DNA of 64,000 nucleotides from the NCBI GenBank assembly GCA_025642075.2, contig JAODUO010000488.1, positions 62,001 to 126,000 of the forward strand, given 5' to 3'. Each line of letters opens with the position of its first letter. The first letter of the stretch is position 1. A model generated the notes under the pieces. The model was not told the origin of the DNA and searched no databases. It saw only the letters and a program-made list of their open reading frames with translations. The position numbers and the translations under genes are program-made. Positions 49,001 through 61,000 of this stretch are shown here, piece after piece. This stretch comes from Ridgeia piscesae. Its lineage: Eukaryota; Annelida; Polychaeta; Sabellida; Siboglinidae.

Positions 49001-52000
49001 TTCACTCGGATTATGATCACTCAATTATTTTACTTCGGCATTTGCTGGCCTGTTGTTGTCTGACTGAAAATAATTTTACACTTAAAAAATGTCTGAAAAT
49101 GTAAAATACATAAAATAATTGTTATGGCATCTGAACGTGAACATTACAGTTTGGCAACTGAAACTGTGACTTGTCTTGCAGCATGTGGCAGCGACGGGGT
49201 GCGGTGTGCCTACTTGGCGAGCAAGGAGAAAGTGTTGTTGTGCGACAGTCACTCGGTCGGACTGCGCAAAGACCTCAATGGGGTACTGCTGCTGGACACT
49301 GCCCTGCAGACACCCATCAGCAAGTCTGAGGATGTCGTCAGGGTTGAGCTGCCTCTCCCAGAGGTAGGTGGCGCCACTGCTGTATTTGAATGGTGTTTCT
49401 TTTTTGGTAAACAGGAAGTGATAAGCACTTATTTCACTCATGATAATAGCATATTTTCTCAATGTTTGTGTAATCAATAAATATTTAAACTTATGTATGA
49501 TATTATATAGCTTTTACAAATTGTTCTAAGTACTCCCCGAACAACTACTAAAATGAGGCGCTGTATAAAAATCTACCTTTTACTGTGACTTACTTTCTGT
49601 GTCTTCCCAGTGGTCCGTGACATCCGTTAAAATGATCTTGTAAATGATTCGTGAAAACATTTCCTCCATTGCTAATAGGTTCTGGTGCTACTTCTTGCTG
49701 TTGTTACAAAAAGAATAGTGAATTGATTGGACGGTTATTTAGCTGATAAAACCAAGGAAAAGCCATCCAGAACTACATCATTAACATTGCACAATGCTGA
49801 TGTAAATAGGGTAAATAGTCTTTCTAGGGCATCATGACAAGTAACACATTTTTGGGCATCATGACAAGTAACACATTTTAGGGCATCATGACAAGTAACA
49901 CATTTTTGGGCATCATGACAAGTAACACATTTTTGGGCATCATGACAAGTAACACATTTTAGGGCATCATGACAAGTAACACATTTTTGGGCATCATGAC
50001 AAGTAACACATTTTAGGGCATCATGACAAGTAACACATTTTAGGGCATCATGACAAGTAACACATTTTTGGGCATCATGACAAGTAACACATTTTTGGGC
50101 ATCATGACAAGTAACACATTTTAGGGCATCATGACAAGTAACACATTTTAGGGCATCATGACAAGTAACACATTTTTGGGCATCATGACAAGTAACACAT
50201 TTTTGGGCATCATGACAAGTAACACATTTTAGGGCATCATGACAAGTAACACATGTTTTTCCGGCAGTGTACTTTTTACTTTAAAATGTCACCTACATCC
50301 AGCAAAATAGGTCAGTTGACAGATGACAGTGTCAGTCCCAGTGTGTTTATACAGTTAAAAATAGAACATACAAGCCACAGAGAATGTGGGGAGAACATGT
50401 CTGTGTATAAATAGAACGAACAAGTCTGCAGTCCGCTAATTGAAAAGTAAAATTGCACGATAACCTCTAGTAATAATAATAAAATGTCATCATATTAATA
50501 ACTGTCTGGTAATCATCATACTTGATTATGACAAAGACTTGTTTTGTTGTTGTTTTTTTACTCTAGTATGGGTGATGATAAACCAGTACTGGTATGTAAC
50601 TTCAGTGAGGTGGCCATATTAGTCTGACTAATTTGCCATATCTTACTGTTGGATCAGTCGTTTGAAACTCTCCTGTGGTGACCGCAATACTAATAGCTGC
50701 ATTATCTAGCTTAGACAACTGGATATTATTAGTATTTTACTAGCAATTTGACAACTTATAGTATATACTTGAAGAGAGTGTTAATGTTGGCATAGCAAGT
50801 ATTTGTTATTAAGGACAGATTGTGATGTATTTTAATTATAAATAAAATTTCTTAAGTTGAATAGTAATACTTTATGCAAACTATATACTGTTTATGTAAT
50901 ACTAAGAATAGCAAACTGCCAGAAACAGCCTATTGTCTCTTCACTCATTGTACCCTGTCAGTACTGTCTTCTTGTAAGCATGGTCCAATCACTGACCATT
51001 TAACATTTAATATTTTTGCAGAGTGCTGTTCTGTAATTGGACTCAATCAAGAGTTTGAAACTTTGAATCGTGTTGCTACTGTTTCTAAACTTGGACAACG
51101 ACAAGTTTGTTCACTCTCTGTTGACTCCATTTCACTTAGCTGTATGCCATGGATGAGTGCCTGGCTATAGACATAGGTGGACATTTCTGTTAGAATTCTG
51201 TCCACATTAACTGCATTATGACTGTAACCTTTCTAGAGAAGCCGAGAGTGTACTCAGTTGAACATGTCTGCCAATCAATAAAGTGTTTTTGAGCAGTCCT
51301 AAGTACAGGATACTATGCGATATTGCCTCTACGTTTAGTTCTGTGCACTGTTGTAGGCGAAGCACTTGTTCAAGTGCGTCATGGGTGCCGAACTGACGGG
51401 AGTGGCATACGTCGAGGATGTACTCCGGGGACTTGAAACTGGGATCGAGGCAGCTCAGCAGGCAACAAAGGCCAATCACAAAGTGGCAAAGGTTGAACAC
51501 AAATATCTATCAGTAAATAGATTTTTAATCCAGTACAAATACATCAGCTCAGTTAATCTGCAGTGTGTGCTTTTTGGAAGATTATCAAAATATTTTGTGT
51601 TATTTGTTACATTGACTGAATTGGCTGCAGTGTATGGTGCTAGGTAAACATTGACCCTCCTCAAATACAGGCAGTGATGGATGTTTGTGTACGAATAGTC
51701 ATTGCGCATTAATTGTAGCATGGCTGGATGCTTCCCTTAAAAGTCGAGATTGTCTTCTGTTGAAAAGGTCTTCTGTTGTAAAGTGTAAAAGGCTTTCAGC
51801 GGTTCTGAGTACTAGATACTCTCTTTATATGAGAAACTGCCTTTTTAAACAAGTTTTGTTCAACTGTGATACAATACTGTACATGTTCGATAACTACTTC
51901 ACATCTGTGCCACCAGTGGGCGACTGTGTGCCTGCGACTGCCGCACTGCAAGCTGCTCAGTGTCTGCAGCAACCTGGTGACGGAACTGAAACGTCTCCAC

Positions 52001-55000
52001 CAGCACGTGCCCGGACTGTCCGTCGCGTCCGCGATCATTGACCGGCTCATGTACCTCATGCCTGGCTGTAGTGTGTTCGAGACAATGCCCTCATCTGCCG
52101 GGCAGTTTGACCGTGCCCTCATGTACAGTGAGGCAGTGCGCAGAGACACGTTCTCAAAATGGCCGCACATGAACTACAAGTAAGGCGAAGTTTTGTCTCA
52201 CAAATGATCGTATTTAACATCAGAATGGCCCAATGTATTTAACACAAACACGTAACATTTACAGATGTAATTATTTTATTTATTGTATGTTTTTTGTGCT
52301 CCTGTTATTTATTTATTTTTACACCAGTATATGACTATATTTTTGGGCAGTTGTAATATTTTTATCCTGTATTTAGACAGTTGCGAATGTAATTATTTTT
52401 AGGTCTGAATAAATGTAGTCAGTTTGATAAATAACTTGATGTTACGACTGTTCACACTCACTGTTCAATTAAGTATATCTCATGAAGGTATATTTTTGAA
52501 GCTATGAATGTGTTGCAACACTTGGTGTATTGCTTTAGTTCTACTTTCTTCATGCCTTGCCACAGGGCTGTTTCAGCTCAACATGTTAAGCTCTGGCTGT
52601 ATCCCAACACTTAATATGTTGCCTATAAGATCGCCTTATCGTATATGTAACCGGAATACAGGTTCAGTTTTAAGTTTGACGCTCTGAATGTATCATAGAA
52701 GTATGCATGTCGCCCGTAAGCCTTCAACCGTATCGTGTCTTCCCTACTCCTACAGGTGGGCACTTCCTGACCAGATGTCTCAGGCTGGGTTCTACCACCA
52801 GCCCAGCTCCACCGGGGATGACCGTGCCATGTGTTTCACGTGCAACGTGTGTCTAGTATGCTGGGAGCCAACAGATGAACCTTGGTGAGGTTTTGTCGAG
52901 TCTCCTTCCTAGAGGGGTGGCTTCGAATAATACTCAGTCTTATTCCAGTTGAGCTACTAGCAGAAATATTCACCCTCTACCAGCAGAAATACTCACCCTC
53001 TACCAGCAGAAATAACCCTAACCCTCCAGTTACATAAACACGGGATGGTTTCCCAGTGTGTTTATGCCAGGCGTTTTTTTCCTCAAAGATTATGACAAAT
53101 TGTATATGTTGTTTAAAAGGTTTGGCCTGTGTTTGATTAATAATATTATTTTGATAACGGTTTATTAGTTGCGACATAAAATCACATAAATTTTGTCCAG
53201 TTTCTGGAATCATCTAGCAGCCATTTTGAACCTTGTGTTTTGGTTCCACAGTGCTCTAGTTCACTCAGATGTTGTTGGTGCCCGAGAAAATTGCAGTGAC
53301 AATTTTCAGATTCCTACCTACAGTAAAATATCTCCCTCAAAACTAAAATTAATTTGTTTAAAGATTTTCCTACCTACCCACCCTCATTTTGACAGCAGAT
53401 AACAGAAACAGAACAAGTAACCAGAAAGGGCTTCAATAGAAGTCTCTTGTTAGAATATTTTATGAGTTGATTTGGGAATATATATATTTTTTATGAATCA
53501 CCGTTATTTGGGTATCTGGCTATTTATGTATGAGTAACCTTTGTGCATTAATTGAAGCATGGCTGAAAGCTTCCCAGAGAAGTCAAGATTGTATTGAAAT
53601 TAAAAGGTCTGTTGGGGCCTCGGGGGTAACCTTTCTAAAGGGTAGATACCATGCTATAGAAGAACATAACTATTTTACCATTACGTTTTACCTTACTTAT
53701 TATAGACATGCTATAAGTCAATGATAGATATACACTATTTGTAGTGTTTATCTCACAGACGTACTTTGTTGTAGGTCAGAACACGAGCGACATTCACCGC
53801 AGTGTCCGTATGTGAAGGGCGAGTACACACAGAATGTGCCCATGTGTGGTAAGGCTCTCACCATATGCTGCTAGTTTTATACCAGCATCCTGCATGCAAT
53901 ATTACTATGTGAATACGATCTGTAAATACATCATAAATTTAACCAAGTATTTGAAACGAATACCCAGGGGTACCCACATTATGTCTCCTACATGCAATGT
54001 CACTGCATGATTGGTTAATTCACACAGAAATTAAACCAACTGATAGAAATTTAATACCCTGGGTTTCTTATGTGTCTGAATGTCTTCGTTGTATTTTTCA
54101 TGCAATTCCTTAAGATGTTACCAGTTAAGGCAATTTTGCTATGCCTGCAATATTGTATTATTAATATGACAGGACATGGAGGAAACCTTTGCACAAGAGA
54201 TCAGTATTCAACATGAATAATAATTATTAGAACAGTGTTAGAGAAATTACTTTTCAATAAAGTGCTTAAACACATTTTGTGCAATTTTGCGTTTGATGTT
54301 CATTGGTCTTCATATCCTCACTGTCTGCTCTTTGCTTCCAGTTACCTATGCCACAGAGCCTGCCCACTTACACGGAAGCACCACAGACAAGGTATGTTTG
54401 GCTTATTGCCACAGGACAGTTCAATCTTACATGCTCTATAATATGTTGTTGTTATAATACTACATTTAAAAATGGGCATTCATTATCCCTGATTGTTTGG
54501 TTTACTTGGTTGCTTGTCATTATTGGTAAATTCAGTGTATTTAGTGATTATGTTGTGAATTTTCAAGCAGAAACTGTAGTGGGACAGTGGTTGATTACGT
54601 GATTTTATTTCTACACGTTGAATAAAATACAAAGGATATTCCAAGACTTGTGCTGACAGTTATAACTCCTGCCATGTTTCTGTGGGACTGTATATGTAGT
54701 TGTCTTTGTAAGGAGGCTATCTCTTTGTTTTTGTTTGAAAGACATTTTCTGGACAACATGGTGTATTTATTTAAACATGCAATACAACAAGACTTTAAAA
54801 ATGAATGATACTTTGTTGCGAAAACCTTTTTGACGCTATCGTCATGAGTCATGACCTTGTCTTCAGATTGAATGTGTGAGCACGACGTCGAGTGATGACT
54901 ACATCGCCACATCCACACTCCACGGGAACGTGGCTGTGTGGAACATGACACGACAACTCAAGGTTTGTGTCATATTCTCTTGGTCAAGTATTCCTGAATT

Positions 55001-58000
55001 TGTCGGGTCATATATCAAGGCACCATTTTACTAACATTCTTATGAGCTCATATAGCCGAGGTTTAAAACGTAAATTGTGCTTCTTTGTGCACCAGTACTA
55101 AAATCTGTCGGCACTAGGATGTGCCAGCGGGATACATTTTGCCAGTGTGTCATGACATAGTGTCCTTGCAAGTGATGCGTTATGGGCCGGGTGGACTAGG
55201 ACGGTGGGTGTAGTGGTGAAGTGAGTGACAGACGAGTCTTGCCCAGGTTTCTATCTGTTTCTATGTTTGTCATTGTTTTGCCTGCAGCAACACACCAAGT
55301 TTAACATAGACCCCACGGAGCCCATTGTAGCTGTCAAGACAGGGACACAGTTGGCGCAGTTTGACGATATCACACAAACACTGCCGTCGACCAGCACCGC
55401 CGACCTGGTCGATGCTGGAGAAGGTGGCGCCACCAAGCAGCAGGAAAGGTACCCATTCCTTGGCCATTTTAACGCAATAGCAAAGACCCGTTTGTGTATT
55501 ATTTTTGACTACACAAATTTATGTATACGTAAAAAAATAGTTTTGGGTGATTCTGTTTAATACATAGGTCCTATACGTTGTGTTGTAATGTAATTTTCAC
55601 ATTCGTTACCTGTTTTTTACTTGGTTTGACCTGAAAGCACCCTTGAATCTACTTCGTAGAGAGATGTGTTAAAAGAACATTGGTTGATTGACATTTATTG
55701 TGAATGCTGTGTTGACATATACTGCTCGATCCTGTAGTTAAATTTTCTCTTACACGGATTTAATCACTGGACATTATATTATTTTGTCTAAACTGTTTGA
55801 AACCTGATAGTATTTTCTTAACCATTTGATATGTTCAACCTCCTGACATTGTCTCTGTGTGATTCAAGCTGTGGTGACACGCTGCAACCAGTGGCCAGTT
55901 CAGACAACATACTCAAGGGAATATCAGAGATCATTGATGTGAGTGGGGCATGGAAGAAACCAATGAAGACGTCCACAGAAGTACTCGAGATCCCACTAGA
56001 GATTTCACAGCCACGTACGTGATAAGTTCATCAATTCTGATAAAATCTCCAGCTGTCAAAATAATTGCCATAAGTTTTCTTAGAAGAGTTTATAGGTGAC
56101 ACCTTTGTAGATAAATTACAATAAACATTCTTGAATTATTGCCTGTCATAAAATATCTTCCAAAGAAACTAAAATAAAAAACAATACAATGTCCTACCTA
56201 CCCGCACTCCGGAGTTAAATATTAGAAAATATTTTGAGTTATGGGTTGATTTAGAAATAAATATTTGATGCCAATTTTGTTATGTGAAACCGCGTTGCCG
56301 TAGTAATAATAAGTTGTGTTTCTCAGAGGAGATGTTCCCGCAACGTCAGCCCTCCCAGGACATTCTGGTGTCCGCCCTGTGTGTACTGGACAGTCCAGAC
56401 GAGAGTGCCATCGGTGCGACACCACTCACGGTCGTTGCCAGCAGTGGTCAGCCGTCTCCATGCCTGGTCAGTGGTGTGGCAATACGCCGGAGTGCACTGA
56501 CCAACTACCAGCTGTCGCCTGTGCTAATGTCGGACAATACACACAGCAAGGTGCAAGCCTTGAACCAGGTCAACCAGGCTCTCAACGAAGGCACTCTGCC
56601 GGAGATCATCTCACCCGAGGCATCCACGAATGACAGTGACCTCCCTGGTTTCCCAGTAGGTGGCGCCATGAACCCGTTTGTCCCGTACCTGCTGGTCCAC
56701 GACATTTCAAACGCGGGTTCGAAATCTGTCTCGCGGAAGACGTCATCGAAAGACTGCATCGGAGGGAGTGGGAAGGATGCTGCACCGCTGCCTGCTGGTT
56801 ACCATGGTAACAAGACTGGCGCCCTCTACCAGGCGATACAGCAGGCATACCCGCAGTATATGCTGGATGTTGAGGACGAACCCGACGTTCAGATCATCGG
56901 TGTGACGCCCCCGTTGCTAGGCAGCAGCGAGCCGGACTCGTCGACGTCGTCAGCAACAGCTGAAACAAGTCTCCCCCTGACAGACCTCGGGAATCCGCCG
57001 CCACCACCGAAAGGCAGCGACGTCCCCCTCATGGTGCCGCTAGGTGGCAGCAGCAGTGGTGAGGCAACAGTGAAACAGGACTTGACGATGGTCACTACTG
57101 ACGGCGGAGAGAGCCTGACCCAGTGGGGCATTGGGAAGCCAGGGCACGTTATCCAGTGCATTGAGTTTCCCCAGGAACACGTTGACAGTTCGCAGTACGT
57201 CAGTGCCATCGTCCCCTCTCTTGACGGCTGTCACGTTGTTGTCGCCACATCACCGAAGTGTGTCAACACAAAGATCAATGTCGTCAGTCAACACGAAGCA
57301 GGGATATCATCATCGGCTGACGTCGCGACTCCACTAGCAACCTCTGGTGGGTGCATTTTGCTGTACCGCGTGATATCTGAGGGGAGCATCGTGCATCTCG
57401 ACGAAACACCTGTCAGAGTGTGTCCAATAGACACGATTGATGACACTGTCATGTCGATCGTCATGCTGCCTCCAGAGATTGTGCAGCTATCGGAGGACGA
57501 TGACGACGATGACTTTGGTGACCACATGGTGAGTGGCGACCGCAGCGATGACGCTATTGCTGGTCGTGGCAGTTACGGACAGGGCCAGTTCGCCGTGACA
57601 ACATACAAGGGTGACGTGAAGATCTTAGACTTGTGTGACTTTAAGACTCTTGCACGGATCGTACAGCCTGAAGGAAGAGCATTTGTGTCAACAACATACT
57701 GCACTGGTGAGTTTCATTGCACTTGTCAACAAGATATTGCACCTGTCAACATGATATTGCACCTGTCAACAAGTTTTAGTTTGTTGCTGATGATCCAATT
57801 AATTAACATTCATTTCACTTGTAGGAATGTTCACTCATCTTTTAGCATGACTTATCTGGAAGGTATAGCAAGTAGACAAAAGAATTACAAAACATTTCAA
57901 GCACTAATTTTATCCAACAACAATCTGATTATGAGCAATATGTAGTTACTCACACTTTAAATTAGACTTGATTACTTTCATTGTTGTTTACTTAATGTCT

Positions 58001-61000
58001 TCATAGCCACTCATATACATTAGTGTCATATCAGTGTGGAATATCTTTCTGTGGTGATTTTCTGTTGACACATGTAACACTAAACATGCATATTGGAAAC
58101 ACATTCACAGACACTCTGTTGTGAAATGTGTTTTACTCTTTGCATATAATTTTTCTCTATTGAAAACTTAAATGTATTGAAAGTAGTGCTAACATGTTTA
58201 CGAGGTCATAACTGCAAATTAGCTCTTTCAAATAAATTTTGCTGCTTTTATATGTATTGAATACTGCAGACAGATGTACTTCCGCCAATTGGGACACTTG
58301 TCAGTGCATCATAGCCACAGTGTCCTCAGTCATGTGGCAGTTCTTGCACTGTGAACAATCTTCTTAAATTTAAAAAGGGATTCTGTTTCATGATGCATTT
58401 TGTGTGACCTTATTTGACTTGTTATCTCAGTGGAAGTATCCCTAGATGATAGTAGTGGTCAGTGGAAGTATCCCGAGGTGATTGTAGTGGTCAGTGGAAG
58501 TATCCCTAGGTGATAGTAGTGGTCAGTGGAAGTATCCCGAGGTGATTGTAGTGGTCAGTGGAAGTATCCCGAGGTGATTGTAGTGGTCAGTGGAAGTATC
58601 CCTAGGTGATTATAGTGGTCAGTGTTGTTCATCACAAATCAGCCTAGTGCAGTGAGCTTGGTGCATGTGATGAGACGACACTGTGTTGTGTTGTCCAGGC
58701 ATAGACCGTCTATGTTGTGTTGTCCAGGCATAGACCGTCTGTGTTGTGTTGTCCAGGCATAGACCGTCTGTGTTGTGTTGTCCAGGCATAGACCGCCTGT
58801 GTTGTGTTGTCCAGGCATAGACCGTCTGTGTTGTGTTGTCCAGGCATAGACCGCCTGTGTTGTGTTGTCCAGGCATAGACCGTCTGTGTTGTGTTGTCCA
58901 GGCATAGACCGCTGTGTTGTGTTGTCCAGGCATAGACCGCTGTGTTGTGTTGTCCAGGCATAGACCGCTGTGTTGTGTTGTCCAGGCATAGACCGCCTGT
59001 GTTGTGTTGTCCAGGCATAGACCGTCTGTGTTGTGTTGTCCAGGCATAGACCGCCTGTGTTGTGTTGTCCAGGCATAGACCGCCTGTGTTGTGTTGTCCA
59101 GGCATAGGTGTAATGTGTTGTCCAGGCATAGCTCGTCTGTGTTGTGTTGTCCAGGCATAGACCGCCTGTGATTGTAGTGTCCAGGCAATAGACCGTCTGT
59201 AGTTGTGTGAACATCCAGGATAGAACGTCTGTGTTGATGTTGTCCAGGTGACCTTGTTTGTGTTGTCCAGGCATAGTATCGCCTGGTGTTGTGTTGGTCA
59301 GTGCATAGTACCCTAGTGTTGTGTTGTCAGGCAAGACCGCCTGTGTGTGTGGTCCAGGATAGATCGCCTGGTGTTGTAGTGGTCCAGGCAAGACCCTGTG
59401 TTGTGTTGTCCAGGCATAGACCGCTGGTGATATGTAGTTGTCCAGGCATAGACCCTGTGTTGTGTTGTCCAGGCATAGACCGTCTGTGTTGTGTTGTCCA
59501 GGCATAGACCGTCTGTGTTGTGTTGCCAGTGCATGAGACCAGCTGTGTTGTGTTGTCCAGGCATAGACCGTCTGTGTTGTGTTGTCCAGGCATAGACCGT
59601 CTGTGTTGTGTTGTCCAGGCATAGACCGTCTGTGTTGTGTTGTCCAGGCATAGACCGCTGTGTTGTGTTGTCCAGGCATAGACCGTCTGTGTTGTGTTGT
59701 CCAGGCATAGACCGTCTGTGTTGTGTTGTCCAGGCATAGACCGTCTGTGTTGTGTTGTCCAGGCATAGACCGTCTGTGTTGTGTTGTCCAGGCATAGACC
59801 GTCTGTGTTGTGTTGTCCAGGCATAGACCGTCTGTGTTGTGTTGTCCAGGCATAGACCGTCTGTGTTGTGTTGTCCAGGCATAGACCGTCTGTGTTGTGT
59901 TGTCCAGGCATAGACCGCCTGTGTTGTGTTGTCCAGGCATAGACCGCTGTGTTGTGTTGTCCAGGCATAGACCGTCTGTGTTGTGTTGTCCAGGCATAGA
60001 CCGCCTGTGTTGTGTTGTCCAGGCATAGACCGCCTGTGTTGTGTTGTCCAGGCATAGACCGTCTGTGTTGTGTTGTCCAGGCATAGACCGTCTGTGTTGT
60101 GTTGTCCAGGCATAGACCGTCTGTGTTGTGTTGTCCAGGCATAGACCGTCTGTGTTGTGTTGTCCAGGCATAGACCGTCTGTGTTGTGTTGTCCAGGCAT
60201 AGACCGTCTGTGTTGTGTTGTCCAGGCATAGACCGTCTGTGTTGTGTTGTCCAGGCATAGACCGTCTGTGTTGTGTTGTCCAGGCATAGACCGTCTGTGT
60301 TGTGTTGTCCAGGCATAGACCGCCTGTGTTGTGTTGTCCAGGCATAGACCGTCTGTGTTGTGTTGTCCAGGCATAGACCGTCTGTGTTGTGTTGTCCAGG
60401 CATAGACCGCCTGTGTTGTGTTGTCCAGGCATAGACCGTCTGTGTTGTGTTGTCCAGGCATAGACCGTCTGTGTTGTGTTGTCCAGGCATAGACCGCCTG
60501 TGTTGTGTTGTCCAGGCATAGACCGTCTGTGTTGTGTTGTCCAGGCATAGACCGTCTGTGTTGTGTTGTCCAGGCATAGACCGCTGTGTTGTGTTGTCCA
60601 GGCATAGACCGTCTGTGTTGTGTTGTCCAGGCATAGACCGTCTGTGTTGTTTTCAGGCATATCTGTGTTGTGTTGTCCAGGCATAGACCGTCTGTGTTGT
60701 GTTGTCCAGGCATAGACCGTCTGTGTTGTGTTGTCCAGGCATAGACCGTCTGTGTTGTGTTGTCCAGGCATAGACCGTCTGTGTTGTGTTGTCCAGGCAT
60801 AGACCGTCTGTGTTGTGTTGTCCAGGCATAGACCGTCTGTGTTGTGTTGTCCAGGCATAGACCGTCTGTGTTGTGTTGTCCAGGCATAGACCGTCTGTGT
60901 TGTGTTGTCCAGGCATAGACCGTCTGTGTTGTGTTGTCCAGGCATAGACCGTCTGTGTTGTGTTGTCCAGGCATAGACCGTCTGTGTTGTGTTGTCCAGG

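Larger units (their letters stand above)
43005..49181 (+). other. BIRC6 intron 1
   Basis: 6.2 kb. Holds four MITE copies, two SINE copies and a 25-bp minisatellite. 47170-47420 is less AT-rich but has no recognised similarity. Confidence 0.6.
49364..51356 (+). other. BIRC6 intron 2
   Basis: Holds the 27-bp minisatellite and a SINE copy; otherwise nothing recognised. Confidence 0.6.

Noticed and set aside
53014..53028. Telomere-like aaccctaaccct
   Set aside because: Only about two units, at the end of a local 23-bp repeat; chance.
56284..57945. Treating the whole 553-codon frame as one coding exon
   Set aside because: The parts before 56327 and after 57706 are intron: a good acceptor and donor give phase-correct joins to exons 10 and 12, and the BIRC6 similarity stops there.
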